The notes: a model not told the origin generated them from the letters alone. Positions 16,855 through 26,933 are shown, counted from the first letter of the stretch. The stretch is 64,000 bases of DNA from Psychrobacter glaciei (GCF_014652895.1 NZ_BMZR01000002.1:372001-436000), one strand, 5' to 3'. Numbers and translations: made by a program.

Positions 16855-19632
16855 ATGATACCCAGTTTCTTAAAGAATAAGTTCCTAAAAAAACGGATTT
16901 TTAAAGCGCCAGTCGCGACCGATAGCCAGTCAGCGACAGGCAGCGATGCAGCAACCGATGACGCTGCAATTGCGACCAAGCCTTACTCGAATGCGCCCAT
17001 CAATCAGCTATATCGCAAGGTATCGGGTCAACTGCTTGATATCGCTGTTAAGCCGAAACTGTTGGGTGAATTGCCGGAGTTTGATACTGACGATCAGACG
17101 CTAAGGTTTTATGTGCTGCAAGATTATTCGCGCTCCAACAGTATTTTGATCGATTTGCAGACGCAAGAGCACAATCTGCCACCAGCATTGGTTGGGGTAA
17201 ATGACGCCGCCCATAATATTAAAGAAAATGCGGCCATCATATTTTTGCATCATCCCCATGCCAAAGACAGTCAGCTATCGCCGCGCCTTTCTCGTTTGGT
17301 GTCTGCTGTTTTACAGTATCCAGAGTTAAAAGTGCGTTTGGTGCCGGTATCTATATTGTGGGGACGCGCACCTGAGAAAGAAGATTCCCTCTTTAAGCTT
17401 TTAACGGCTGATAACTGGGAAGATCCCAGCATTACCAAGCAGTTGTTTAATATTGGGGTGATGGGACGCGATACCTTTGTCCAGTTCCATCCACCGCAAG
17501 ACTTGCGTACCCTTATTAATGACAATCTTAAAGGACACGTAGAAGGTCCAGCTGTCTTTGATTCTATTGCCACTGATTCAGTCAATTCTACTACTGATGG
17601 CACCAATGAGGCGGATACCGTACCAAGTTATGCGTTGGTCGCGGCTGCCGATGGCAATCGTGAGATGGTGCGCATGCTGCAACAACAGCTCAAGATCTAC
17701 CTAGACAAGCAGCGCGCTAGTATGCTCGGTCCTGACTTATCAGATCGACGCAACTTGGTCGATAAACTGGTTTATTCACCAGCGATTAAGCATGCGATAG
17801 AAGCCGAGGCCGAAGCATCAGGTATCAATGTTCGTGACGCCCGTAGCCTCGCGAAGGGCTATGCCAATGAAATGGTGAATGACTACTCCTACCCGATTAT
17901 TCGCGTCTTTGATCGATTTTTGACATGGTTATGGACACAGCTTTATGACGGTGTAGAAGTCCATCATTTTGAGCGAGTGCGCGAGCTGGCAACAGATCAC
18001 GAAATCATCTACGTGCCTTGTCATCGTAGTCATGTCGACTATCTGCTACTGTCTTACGTTATCTACAAGCGTGGTCTGAGCATCCCTTACGTTGCAGCAG
18101 GTGATAATTTAGATGTGCCCGTCTTAGGTCCACTATTACGCGGAGCGGTGGCGTTTTATATTCGTCGTAGCTTCCGTGGTAATGCGCTTTATACCGCTGT
18201 GTTGCGCGAATATATGCATACGCTTATTACTCGTAATACGCCTATCGAATACTTCATCGAGGGCGGTCGCTCACGCTCAGGTCGTCTGCTACCACCAAAG
18301 ATGGGCATGCTGGCGATGACTGTACACAGCCAGTTACGCCAAACCAATAAGCCAGTGGTATTCATTCCAACTTACATCGGCTATGAGCGGATTATGGAAG
18401 GCGGTACTTATGTGGGCGAACTAAAAGGCAAGCCAAAAGAGTCTGAATCTTTAATCGGCTTACTCAAAGTTGGTCGTAAAATTGAGCGCATCTTTGGCAA
18501 TGTCCATCTAAGTTTTGGCAAACCGCTTCACCTTAGTGACTTTATGACAAAATTCGATGTGGCAGCCAATAGCTTACCGACTGATCGCACTGATACCCCA
18601 CTCGATGCCAAAACCAGCGCCATGGTCGACAACATCGGTGTAAAAATCATGCAGCATATCAATAAAGCTGCGGTGGTCAATCCCGTATCGTTACTGTCAT
18701 TAGTGCTTCTGTCTGCTCCCAAAGCAGCACTAGATGAAGATATCTGCCGTGAGCAAATCGCGCTCTATCAAGGTCTTGCTCAGCAGCTGGCTTATTCAGA
18801 GGATACAGTCATCACTGATATGAGCCCGCAGCAGATTATCGATTATGGGGTCAAGCTCAAACTGATCGAACGTATTCCACATATTTTAGGCGACATCATT
18901 CAGGTCGCAGACAAGCAAGCAGCACTGCTTAGCTACTTCCGTAATAACATTTTGCATGTCTTTATTCTGCTATCATTCCTAGCCGCTTTAGTCGCGCGCA
19001 ATGGACGTATCGAACGCAGTCGTTTGGATAATATTGCCGAACAGTTATATCCATTTTTACAAAGTGAGCTGTTTTTATATTATCCAGCACATGGCTTAGC
19101 CGAAACACTCAACAAAAAAGTAGATAATCTGCTCAGTCATGGACTGATCGTCGAGTTGGGTGATGGTGTACTTAGCGTCCCCGAGTCCAATAGCAAATGC
19201 TATCAGCAGCTACAAGTGCTTGCGACGCCAGTTGAGCAAAGCCTTGAACGTTACTTTATGACGCTTGCCCTCCTTGCTCAACAAGGCTCTGGCAACCTGA
19301 CTGAAAACGAAGTCGTTGATCTGTGCCACTTGCTCGGTCAGCGCTTGTCTGTGCTGTATGCGGATGACATTCCTGACTTCTTTGACCGCGCATTATTTAC
19401 TAGTTTTATTAGCGCTTTGACCCGCCTTGACTATCTACAAAAGGACGATGAAACGGGCATACTGACCTTTGACCACCGTATTCATGACATTGCGCATCAT
19501 GCCAAATACGTGCTAACGCCTGATATGATGCAAATCTTGCAGCAAGTCGCCAGCTTAGACGAAGAGGAAATTACCCATGCGATTACTGAGATTAGTAATA
19601 AAAAGCAGCGTAAATTTGGGCGCAAGCGTTAA
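16855..19632 (+). CDS. plsB: Glycerol-3-phosphate 1-O-acyltransferase
   Basis: A 925-residue membrane-associated enzyme that acylates sn-glycerol-3-phosphate, the first step of phospholipid synthesis. All four GPAT blocks are present: HRSHVDYLLLS (catalytic His390 and Asp395), GAVAFYIRRSFRGNALY, FIEGGRSRSGRLLPPK and VVFIPTYIGYERIMEG. Length is slightly above E. coli PlsB (about 807) because of an N-terminal extension and a longer C-terminus. A TTG four codons upstream (16843) is in frame; ATG 16855 is preferred, though neither has a clear ribosome site. Single gene closed by a bidirectional terminator. Confidence 0.96.
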   Translation: MIPSFLKNKFLKKRIFKAPVATDSQSATGSDAATDDAAIATKPYSNAPINQLYRKVSGQLLDIAVKPKLLGELPEFDTDDQTLRFYVLQDYSRSNSILIDLQTQEHNLPPALVGVNDAAHNIKENAAIIFLHHPHAKDSQLSPRLSRLVSAVLQYPELKVRLVPVSILWGRAPEKEDSLFKLLTADNWEDPSITKQLFNIGVMGRDTFVQFHPPQDLRTLINDNLKGHVEGPAVFDSIATDSVNSTTDGTNEADTVPSYALVAAADGNREMVRMLQQQLKIYLDKQRASMLGPDLSDRRNLVDKLVYSPAIKHAIEAEAEASGINVRDARSLAKGYANEMVNDYSYPIIRVFDRFLTWLWTQLYDGVEVHHFERVRELATDHEIIYVPCHRSHVDYLLLSYVIYKRGLSIPYVAAGDNLDVPVLGPLLRGAVAFYIRRSFRGNALYTAVLREYMHTLITRNTPIEYFIEGGRSRSGRLLPPKMGMLAMTVHSQLRQTNKPVVFIPTYIGYERIMEGGTYVGELKGKPKESESLIGLLKVGRKIERIFGNVHLSFGKPLHLSDFMTKFDVAANSLPTDRTDTPLDAKTSAMVDNIGVKIMQHINKAAVVNPVSLLSLVLLSAPKAALDEDICREQIALYQGLAQQLAYSEDTVITDMSPQQIIDYGVKLKLIERIPHILGDIIQVADKQAALLSYFRNNILHVFILLSFLAALVARNGRIERSRLDNIAEQLYPFLQSELFLYYPAHGLAETLNKKVDNLLSHGLIVELGDGVLSVPESNSKCYQQLQVLATPVEQSLERYFMTLALLAQQGSGNLTENEVVDLCHLLGQRLSVLYADDIPDFFDRALFTSFISALTRLDYLQKDDETGILTFDHRIHDIAHHAKYVLTPDMMQILQQVASLDEEEITHAITEISNKKQRKFGRKR

Positions 19633-19665
19633 TTTATAACCAGTTATCTTAAGTAAATGAAGCAC

Positions 19666-19699
19666 AAAAAAAGACCTCTAACGATTAGAGGTCTTTTTT
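19666..19699. terminator. Bidirectional terminator between plsB and ettA
   Basis: Stem AAGACCTCTAA / TTAGAGGTCTT with a CGA loop, an A-run on the left and a T-run on the right, between convergent genes. Confidence 0.9.
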
Positions 19700-19728
19700 A
19701 TTGCGTTTGAATAGTCTAAACAGCCGTA

Positions 19729-21390
19729 TTAGTTCGTGATCTTCTTATACTTCATACGCTTAGGAGTGGCAGCATCACCCATGGTCTTTTTACGATAAGT
19801 CTCAAACTCAGAGTAGTTACCATCGAACCAAACAGGGCCTTCTTCTTCGAACGCCAAGATATGGGTGGCGATACGGTCAAGGAACCAGCGATCATGCGAC
19901 ACGACCATGACGGTACCTGGAAATACTTGAATCGCATCCTCTAGCGCACGCAAGGTTTCGATATCCAAATCGTTTGATGGTTCATCGAGGAGTAATACGT
20001 TCGCACCCTGCTTTAGCGTCTTCGCCAGTTGCAAGCGGTTACGCTCACCACCAGATAACTGCCCGACATGCTTCTGCTGGTCTGAACCTTTAAAGTTAAA
20101 GCGACCGATATAAGCACGACTTGGCGTGGTATATTCACCAACAGTGATGATGTCGAGGCCGTCAGACACTTCTTCCCAAACGGTTTTGCTATCGTCTAAG
20201 TTGTCGCGTACCTGACCCACATAAGCGACTTTGACACTTTCACCCAAATCAACGGTTCCAGTATCTGGCGTATCACGTTCAGTAATCATGTTAAATAGCG
20301 TGGTTTTACCCGCACCATTTGGACCAATAATACCGACGATAGCACCTGCTGGGACGTTAAAACTTAGGTTTTCATAGAGCAAACGATCGCCAAATGATTT
20401 AGAGATGTCATTAATCTCAATAACCTTGTTACCCAAACGTGGACCAGGTGGAATGTAAATCTCAGCCGTCTCGTTGCGCTGTTGGAATTCTGTTGAGTTC
20501 AACTCTTCAAAACGTTGTACACGAGATTTAGACTTGGCTTGTTGGCCTTTTTGGTTTTTACGAATCCACTCAAGCTCTTTTTTCAGCGCTTTAGCAAAGG
20601 ACTCTTCTTGCTTATTCTGCTGCTCTAGACGCGTATTCTTTTGCTCTAGCCACTCAGTATAGTTGCCTTCATACGGATAGCCATGGCCACGGTCAAGCTC
20701 CAAAATCCACTGAGCGACATTATCCAAGAAATAGCGATCATGGGTAATAGCAACGATAGTACCGCTGTAGTTCTGCAAGAACTGCTCAAGCCATGCGACA
20801 GATTCGGCGTCCAAATGGTTGGTCGGTTCGTCAAGTAACAGCATATCAGGGCGTGATAATAGCAAACGACACAGCGCCACACGGCGTTTTTCACCACCTG
20901 ACAGTCTACTAACATCTGCATCCCATGGCGGCAGACGTAAGGCATCAGCGGCTTTTTCTAACTGAGTGCTTAAGTTATGGGCATCCCATGTTTGGATGAT
21001 GTCTTCCATTTTGCCTTGCTCTTCAGCAAGTTTATCGAAATCTGCATCAGGTTCAGCGTATTCAGCATAGATAGCATCTAAACGAGCCAGCGCATCTAAC
21101 GCTTCGCGCATGCCGTCTTCGACGTTACCACGTACGTCTTTGCTGTCGTCAAGCTGTGGTTCCTGCGGCAAATAGCCGATTTTGGTGCCCGTTTGCGCGC
21201 GTGCTTCGCCGCTAAATTCTGTATCCACGCCTGCCATGATGCGTAGCAAGGTTGATTTACCTGAGCCGTTGATACCGAGTACACCGATTTTGGCACCCGG
21301 AAAAAACGATAGGTTGATATTTTTTAGGATTTCACGCTTAGGTGGAACAAGTTTTGACACGTTGTTCATCGTGTAAATATATTGAGCCAT
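19729..21390 (-). CDS. ettA: Energy-dependent translational throttle protein EttA (ABC-F)
   Basis: A 553-residue soluble ABC-F ATPase that binds the ribosomal E site and gates elongation according to ATP/ADP. Two ATP-binding domains: Walker A GINGSGKST with signature LSGGEKRRVALCR, and GPNGAGKTT with LSGGERNRLQLAK. Between them lies the charged linker (about 240-320, LEQQNKQEESFAKALKKEL). The frame is open 25 codons further, but MAQYIYTMNNVSK is the usual start and CGGAG sits six bases before ATG 21390. Single gene. Confidence 0.95.
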   Translation of the reverse strand: MAQYIYTMNNVSKLVPPKREILKNINLSFFPGAKIGVLGINGSGKSTLLRIMAGVDTEFSGEARAQTGTKIGYLPQEPQLDDSKDVRGNVEDGMREALDALARLDAIYAEYAEPDADFDKLAEEQGKMEDIIQTWDAHNLSTQLEKAADALRLPPWDADVSRLSGGEKRRVALCRLLLSRPDMLLLDEPTNHLDAESVAWLEQFLQNYSGTIVAITHDRYFLDNVAQWILELDRGHGYPYEGNYTEWLEQKNTRLEQQNKQEESFAKALKKELEWIRKNQKGQQAKSKSRVQRFEELNSTEFQQRNETAEIYIPPGPRLGNKVIEINDISKSFGDRLLYENLSFNVPAGAIVGIIGPNGAGKTTLFNMITERDTPDTGTVDLGESVKVAYVGQVRDNLDDSKTVWEEVSDGLDIITVGEYTTPSRAYIGRFNFKGSDQQKHVGQLSGGERNRLQLAKTLKQGANVLLLDEPSNDLDIETLRALEDAIQVFPGTVMVVSHDRWFLDRIATHILAFEEEGPVWFDGNYSEFETYRKKTMGDAATPKRMKYKKITN

Positions 21391-21905
21391 TAACACTCCG
21401 ATAGACTGCATAGAAGAGGCAAGCAAATCATACTTAGCAATGATGCCAAGCGTGCTGCACCTCAAAATCAGGGTTACAAATTATAGGCCATTATCGCATT
21501 GTGGCGCATACCCTGCAAGCTAGTAGATGGCTTTAGCACTCTTTGGCATTGATTTCGTATTTTTGCACCTATAAGCGCAAGTTTTTACGTCTATCAGCAC
21601 AAGATTATTTGCTTAAATGCAGCCTATAATAGTCAGTATAAGCCCTAATTTGAACAATAATCATATCACCTTGATACGATTCTGTTTTATAAACCCCACA
21701 AAAAGTTGCAGCAAATTTTTCGCAAAATTAATGAATAGCCGTTAAGATATTAGATATTCTTAATAAAATATTTTAATAATTGTAGAGTTCTTTTGTCTGT
21801 TCTAAAATGTATAAACGCTGATAAAAGCGACGGCAAAAGCAGTTAGGCGAGCAGTCAAATGCACGACTTTACAATGATTAAAAAGCATATGATAAAAGGT
21901 ATTCT
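21391..21905. other. 515-bp intergenic region, divergent promoters
   Basis: AT-rich, especially 21700-21790. It must contain the leftward ettA promoter and the rightward promoter of the reductase/desaturase pair. A TATAAT at about 21626 lacks a good -35. No DesT-type regulator gene is adjacent. Confidence 0.5.
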
Positions 21906-23210
21906 ATGACGACCGGCTACCGCCCTGAGATTATCCAACGCGCGTTCGTTGATTTCATTGGGTCGCGCCTGCATCCGTTTTGGTCATTGACCACACCAAA
22001 ACTTCGCCTTGTGGCACGGCAAGTGCTCAATGAAGAACTGATTGCGCTGCAATTTGAAGTCAATCACGCATTCAAACGACAGGCATTTTCAGTCAATGAT
22101 AGCTGGCAAGGTGGTCAGTATATTCATTTGACCGTACCTATCGATGGCATCAATCATCAGCGCAGTTACTCGCTGGTTGGGCTGTTTCCGCAGCCAAAAA
22201 ATTTACATGATGCTATTTTCACTAAAAACCTTGTAGACAATAGTGTTGCTAATAACGCTGACCATAATACTGAGGATCGCGCTAGCAATACTCTACATGC
22301 TACCGTCACTATTGCTATCAAATCGCAAGGGCTAATTTCAGACTATCTGACCAAACAAGCGCCACTTGGTACGGTCTTTAATAGTAGCGTTCCGAGCGGT
22401 GACTTTACCTTAGCGGATACATCAGAAAAATTAGCCAAGCAAAAAAGTGGACTGCCACACTCTGAGCAGTCGCCCCTCTTATTTGTCGCTGGTGGTAGCG
22501 GTATTACCCCAATGTTAGGGTTGATTACTCAAGCATTGACACAACGACGTCACGTTACTTTGTTATATTATTATCGTTCGACATTGGCGAGAGCGCCTTT
22601 TCAAGCGTACTGGCAACGACTAGCTACCACCTATCCCAACTTTGCTTATTATATGGTCAATACCACTGACCCAAGTAGCCACAGTAGCCAGCTAGCAGGC
22701 ACGCGACACTTAGACGCAGCAACTTTATCACTGCTACCATTATCATTAGCAGAGTCGACGATATTCGCTTGCGGCTCATCTTCATTACTAGCAGGGCTTT
22801 ACCGCGCCCTTGACACACTAAGCCCGCCAACAGATGAGGAGAGCTTAACTAACAAGCACTCACTACGAGACAACGTAATTATCGAACATTTTGGCACGGC
22901 ATTGACCGATGCTGATATGAACGTTGGCACAGGTGAGTCAAGCAAAACGGCAGATATAGCAGCGCAAACGGTATATTTACGCGGGCGACAGCAGCAGTTT
23001 AGTAGTCGCACCACGTTGCTTTTAGGGGCTGAGCAAGCAGGCATACGGCTGAGCTATGGTTGTAGACAAGGAATATGCCAGCTATGCCGCTGCCAAAAAA
23101 TAAGCGGTGTCGTCAAAAACATCCAAACGGGCAAAGTGAGTAGCAATGGTTATGAATCCATTCAGACCTGTATCAATATACCAATGACAGAGATTATTTT
23201 AGATGTATAA
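21906..23210 (+). CDS. Ferredoxin reductase (FAD/NAD domain plus 2Fe-2S ferredoxin), desaturase partner
   Basis: A 434-residue flavo-iron-sulfur protein that would pass electrons from NAD(P)H to the neighbouring fatty-acid desaturase, as DesC does for DesB in Pseudomonas. FAD-binding R86-S-Y-S; NAD-binding block VAGGSGITPMLG (about 196-207). A plant-type 2Fe-2S domain at the C-terminus has C386-x4-C391-x2-C394 and a distal C422 (QTCIN). Start ATG 21906 has AAAAGG eight bases upstream. The desaturase gene begins 503 bp downstream, the gap being filled by a mobile element, so the pair may no longer form one transcript. Confidence 0.9.
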   Translation: MTTGYRPEIIQRAFVDFIGSRLHPFWSLTTPKLRLVARQVLNEELIALQFEVNHAFKRQAFSVNDSWQGGQYIHLTVPIDGINHQRSYSLVGLFPQPKNLHDAIFTKNLVDNSVANNADHNTEDRASNTLHATVTIAIKSQGLISDYLTKQAPLGTVFNSSVPSGDFTLADTSEKLAKQKSGLPHSEQSPLLFVAGGSGITPMLGLITQALTQRRHVTLLYYYRSTLARAPFQAYWQRLATTYPNFAYYMVNTTDPSSHSSQLAGTRHLDAATLSLLPLSLAESTIFACGSSSLLAGLYRALDTLSPPTDEESLTNKHSLRDNVIIEHFGTALTDADMNVGTGESSKTADIAAQTVYLRGRQQQFSSRTTLLLGAEQAGIRLSYGCRQGICQLCRCQKISGVVKNIQTGKVSSNGYESIQTCINIPMTEIILDV

Positions 23211-23400
23211 AGCATGTTGCTTCTATTGAGCGGCCATTTTTAATAGAGACTCATAGATATTTTTTATAGATAGACTTACAGTGTTGGTACCGCCTTATTA
23301 ACGGTTTTGAAGCGTTTAAAATACCTTGTGAACCAAAATAAAGCCCCGCTCACTCATTAATTATTCTTATCATTAGTACTGTTTAATTAAGACCTGCCCT

Positions 23401-23572
23401 AGGGCGTGTCATCATTTAGATTGTGAGGCTTAAAATGAGAAAAATTGCAGCCAAACAAGGAAGAAATTGCCGTAAATATGAACATATTGACAAGATTGCT
23501 GACGATGTTTGGCAAAATTTAGCCATTTTAAGACCACTAAATGTATCAATGTGCTAATTGATGACATGCCTT
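23401..23572 (+). mobile_element. 172-bp MITE-like element, copy A
   Basis: The ends agggcgtgtcatcatt and aattgatgacatgcctt form inverted terminal repeats (two mismatches in the outer 10 bases). TA sits at both junctions (23400-23401, 23572-23573), as expected for IS630/Tc1-mariner-type insertion. The interior is non-coding. It matches the reverse complement of 49564-49735 over all 172 bases with about five differences. It lies in the 503-bp gap (23211-23713) between the reductase and desaturase genes; the rest of that gap shows nothing recognisable. Confidence 0.85.
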
Positions 23573-23713
23573 AGGTAAACTAACTAAAATACAGCAACTT
23601 GTACCAGATTTCGATAGATTAACGCTTTAGCATATTATATGCTAAAACTCACTAGAATCATTGGACCGACGCTGTCGTCTGACACCCTAAGCAGTCTCGG
23701 TTAAGGACTATCT

Positions 23714-25048
23714 ATGCGCTTATTACCCTCTATGTTCACCGCACAGTCTGCCGTGCCTACATTTTCTGGATTAACGACTGTACCGCCAAAGCAAGGTTTA
23801 TATCCAACCTTGAGCGGCTCGCAATTGTCAAAAGCGCGTACAGAAGCATTGGCTGCTGAGCTAAACACGCTATATCAGAGCGTGATGGACTCACTGGGTG
23901 CTGAGGATGCTCGCTACATTCAGCGCGTTTATACCACCGTCGTCTATAGTGAAGTGCTGGCGCGTGGTCTGCTGGCTGTCGCAGGTCGACTGTCATCACG
24001 ACGACGTATAGTGGCGACTTGGTTATTGGGTACTTCCTTATTAAGTTTTAGCAAAATCTTAAACAATATGGAGCTTGGTCATAATGTCATGCATGGTCAA
24101 TATGACTGGATGCAGCATCCACATCTGAATAGCAAGCAGTTTGATTGGGACATTGTTTGTCCAGCGCCGCTCTGGCAGCATTCACACAATTATTTGCACC
24201 ATACTTATACCAATATCGTTGGTCGCGATCACGACGTTGGTTATCATTTGATTCGAGTGACTGACGAGCAGCCTTGGGTGCCAGAAGATCGCTACAACCT
24301 GCTTAGTACCGCAGGACTGGCACTTGGTTTTGAGTGGGCAGTTGCTTTTCATGATATTCAAATCAGTACCGATGAGTATGCGGACTCTCCTGATCTGCAT
24401 AACATCATGCAGCAAAAATCTCGCGCTTTATTTGCCAAAATCGGTCGACAAGTGGGCAAAGACTATATCGCCTTGCCAGCCTTAGCAGCAGTAACGATGG
24501 GGCGTCGTAGCGGCATAAGTACATTAAGCGGCAATTTCACTGCCAATATCGCTCGCAATATCTGGACGTGGGCAGTGATATTCTGTGGTCACTTTACCGA
24601 ACAGGCGCATATCTACACCCATCTCGATGCTAACGAAAGCAAAGGGGACTGGTATGTCCGTCAAATCCTTGGCTCTAGTAATATTCAAGGTAGCAAATGG
24701 TTTCATCTTTTAACGGGTAATTTGTCACACCAGATCGAGCACCATATCTTTCCTGATATGCCCGCTCGCCATTACGCTCGTATCGCGCCACAAGTACAGG
24801 CAATCTGCCAAAAGTATGGCTTATCTTATAACACTGGTCGGTTTGGTCGCCAATTCAAACAAGTAATAGGTCGTATCAAGCATTTTAGCAAACCAAGTGT
24901 AGAAGAATGGCAGGCACACTTGCAAGCGCAATCCAATCTACCAGCACATACAAACAATGTTGTCGAACCAAAAGATGAACCGCTCATGCGCGGCTTAAGT
25001 AAATATCTACCGCCTGTGGTGCAAAACGCCTTATTTTATGCCAAGTAG
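23714..25048 (+). CDS. Membrane fatty-acid (acyl-CoA/lipid) desaturase
   Basis: A 444-residue di-iron desaturase of the DesA/linoleoyl-type family that introduces a double bond into membrane acyl chains, typically raised in the cold. The three histidine boxes are present: H123-N-V-M-H127, H158-N-Y-L-H162-H163 and H339-Q-I-E-H343-H344 (QIEHH form). Hydrophobic segments flank the boxes. Start ATG 23714 with TAAGGA eight bases upstream. Its electron donor is probably the upstream reductase. Regiospecificity cannot be read from sequence; delta-9 is the usual activity of DesB-like relatives. Confidence 0.92.
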   Translation: MRLLPSMFTAQSAVPTFSGLTTVPPKQGLYPTLSGSQLSKARTEALAAELNTLYQSVMDSLGAEDARYIQRVYTTVVYSEVLARGLLAVAGRLSSRRRIVATWLLGTSLLSFSKILNNMELGHNVMHGQYDWMQHPHLNSKQFDWDIVCPAPLWQHSHNYLHHTYTNIVGRDHDVGYHLIRVTDEQPWVPEDRYNLLSTAGLALGFEWAVAFHDIQISTDEYADSPDLHNIMQQKSRALFAKIGRQVGKDYIALPALAAVTMGRRSGISTLSGNFTANIARNIWTWAVIFCGHFTEQAHIYTHLDANESKGDWYVRQILGSSNIQGSKWFHLLTGNLSHQIEHHIFPDMPARHYARIAPQVQAICQKYGLSYNTGRFGRQFKQVIGRIKHFSKPSVEEWQAHLQAQSNLPAHTNNVVEPKDEPLMRGLSKYLPPVVQNALFYAK

Positions 25049-25094
25049 ATGTTATAAGAATGATTGCAGAGAATGTCATCTGTAGAGCTTATCT

Positions 25095-25142
25095 AGGCCA
25101 TGTCCTCATTCAAAAATCATGATAAAAATGAGGACACGCACT
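25095..25142. repeat. Short 48-bp derivative of the TA element
   Basis: The ends aggccatgtcctcatt and aatgaggacacgcact are inverted copies with TA junctions (25094-25095, 25142-25143). Only 16 bases lie between, so this is an end-to-end deletion product like that at 15013, but more diverged. Confidence 0.7.
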
Positions 25143-25329
25143 AGTACTAACGGTAACATTTCGCCTATCTGTATTTACCATAAGCATTCGTAAGTATCTA
25201 TTATATCTATGAGCAATGACTCATAATAAAGATTGGCAATGACTCACATAAAGAAATAACTAATTATAAAAACAAGTCATTTCATACAAACATTAATAAT
25301 GCGAAAACCTATAAAAAATGGAGTGCTAT

Positions 25330-25623
25330 ATGAACGATAATATTGACAAAAAACACTTAGATATTGTCCATGATGAACAAGCCAAACGTTTTGAGACCTC
25401 AATCAATGGTCACACTGGCTATATCAGCTATCAAGAACGCGACGGAAAGCTCGTCTATGACCATACGATCGTACCGCAAGAATTGGGTGGGCGCGGTGTC
25501 GGTTCAGGTCTAGTCAAACATGCGCTAGACTATGCGCGCGAACAGGATAAAAAAGTTGTGCCACAGTGCTCGTTTGTCGCCTCTTACATCAGCAAACACC
25601 CTGAGTATCAAGATTTGGTATAG
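25330..25623 (+). CDS. GNAT-family N-acetyltransferase, short YjdJ type
   Basis: A 97-residue single-domain protein. IVPQELGGRGVGSGLVKHAL is the acetyl-CoA pyrophosphate-binding loop (Q/R-x-x-G-x-G/A), followed by VVPQCSFVASYISKHPEY, typical of the small YjdJ/YidJ group whose targets are unknown. The frame opens at 25318, but GGAG six bases before ATG 25330 fixes the start. Single gene in an AT-rich setting. Confidence 0.88.
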   Translation: MNDNIDKKHLDIVHDEQAKRFETSINGHTGYISYQERDGKLVYDHTIVPQELGGRGVGSGLVKHALDYAREQDKKVVPQCSFVASYISKHPEYQDLV

Positions 25624-25871
25624 TCGAACACCATCCTTTAGCTCTATTAAAATCCAACAATTGATGCCACACTACCCTCCTATTTGTTTGCTATCTACAA
25701 TCATATATTTATTCTTAAATATGTGACAAGATATCGAATATAGGTGGGTTTTTTGCCCTATTTTAATCATAAAACCCATATAGCATTTACTAAAATGGAG
25801 AAGTCTACCAATAACCAAAAGCTAGCGAATACTCGACCAGTAAATCCAACATAATAATAAAGGAGACCGCT

Positions 25872-26165
25872 ATGAGTAGTTTATCTGACAAACAAATTGA
25901 TCTACAGCTAGAAGACTTGGCTGGCTGGCAGCGCGATGGCAACGGTATCATTAAGAGCTATAAATTTAACGACTTTATCGAAGCCATAAGCTTTATGAAC
26001 CAAGTTGCATTTCATGCCGAAGCACTCGAACATCATCCTGAATGGCACAATACTTATAACGTCGTAGATGTGCGTCTAACGACCCATGATACGGGCGGTA
26101 TTACCAGTCTTGATATTCGTTTGGCCAAACGTATGGAACATATTATTCAGCCCAAACATTTATAA
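25872..26165 (+). CDS. phhB: Pterin-4a-carbinolamine dehydratase
   Basis: A 97-residue cytoplasmic enzyme that dehydrates 4a-hydroxy-tetrahydropterin, recycling the cofactor of phenylalanine hydroxylase. The family motif E-H-H-P-E-W then [15 protein letters not shown] is intact, including the catalytic histidines. A strong AAGGAG precedes the ATG. No phhA is in the window; a role in folate or molybdopterin-linked recycling remains possible. Confidence 0.95.
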   Translation: MSSLSDKQIDLQLEDLAGWQRDGNGIIKSYKFNDFIEAISFMNQVAFHAEALEHHPEWHNTYNVVDVRLTTHDTGGITSLDIRLAKRMEHIIQPKHL

Positions 26166-26241
26166 TTATTTAACTCGCCTCTTTTATATATAGAGACGTA
26201 TTTAACAATTCAAGCAATACCTTTAGTAAAAAATCCCCGTA

Positions 26242-26269
26242 AAAAAAGTCCTCAATCGAGGACTTTTTC
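26242..26269. terminator. Intrinsic terminator between phhB and a convergent small gene
   Basis: Arms AAAAAGTCCTC / GAGGACTTTTT with loop AATC; A-run and T-run allow use from both sides. Confidence 0.88.
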
Positions 26270-26306
26270 TTATTGCTGAGTAACGTTTATTTTATTCAAC
26301 TTATCA

Positions 26307-26462
26307 TTACATTTTACGACTAACAAACGCGACGATGAACAAGATCACAGCCAATGCTAGTAAAATGTATGCGAAGTTTGCAGACAGTCCAGCGACACCG
26401 CCAAACCCTAGGAAACTTGCGATAAGTGCGATTACCGCAAAAATAATAGCCCAGCGAAACAT
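26307..26462 (-). CDS. DUF1328 small membrane protein (YtjA-like)
   Basis: A 51-residue hydrophobic protein. [20 protein letters not shown] opens it and two helices enclose a glycine-rich GFGGVAGLS turn, the hallmark of DUF1328/YtjA inner-membrane proteins. It ends FVSRKM. The ribosome site GAGGAG sits six bases upstream of ATG 26462. Function unknown; relatives are linked to envelope or osmotic stress. Confidence 0.9.
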   Translation of the reverse strand: MFRWAIIFAVIALIASFLGFGGVAGLSANFAYILLALAVILFIVAFVSRKM

Positions 26463-26933
26463 AGATTTCTCCTCAATAATTATCAAAAATCAGATGCTAA
26501 GACACATATAACAGACCTTATAAATGACCGTTACTAATATTTGCCTTACCTCATCCAATATCCATTTTAAGTTGTTGTTTTTTTTAATACTGTCTATAAC
26601 TGCTTACAAACATAGATTAGCAATGTTTCGCACCGATAAACGTTCATTTTGGTAATAATATCGGTAGGTTATGTAACCTTTGTAGCAAATCTTAATATGC
26701 TGACATTTTTTCTTGGCTTTTCGAGATTTATATGTAGGGATAGTAAAATACCCCTCAATCCCTAGCATTTCTCCTCTATAGTCTGCTATAAACCATCACA
26801 GTTCACACTAACCGGTTTCTACTTACGGCTAACATGTCTTAGAATAGAGTCAATGGCATATAAAAAATGATTTTTTATTTCCACCATTCAGTATGAGATC
26901 ACATATAAAAAACACTTATTAAGGATAATAAAT
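26463..26933. other. 471-bp intergenic region, divergent promoters
   Basis: Between the DUF1328 gene and the saccharopine-dehydrogenase-like gene. Contains a poly-T tract near 26580, the small inverted repeat aggtta-tg-taacct at 26666-26679, and AT-rich DNA at 26850-26930. No coding potential is seen. Confidence 0.5.

Noticed and set aside
26666..26679. Inverted repeat aggtta-tg-taacct as an operator
   Set aside because: Only six-base arms, no adjacent promoter elements or regulator gene; likely chance in AT-rich DNA.
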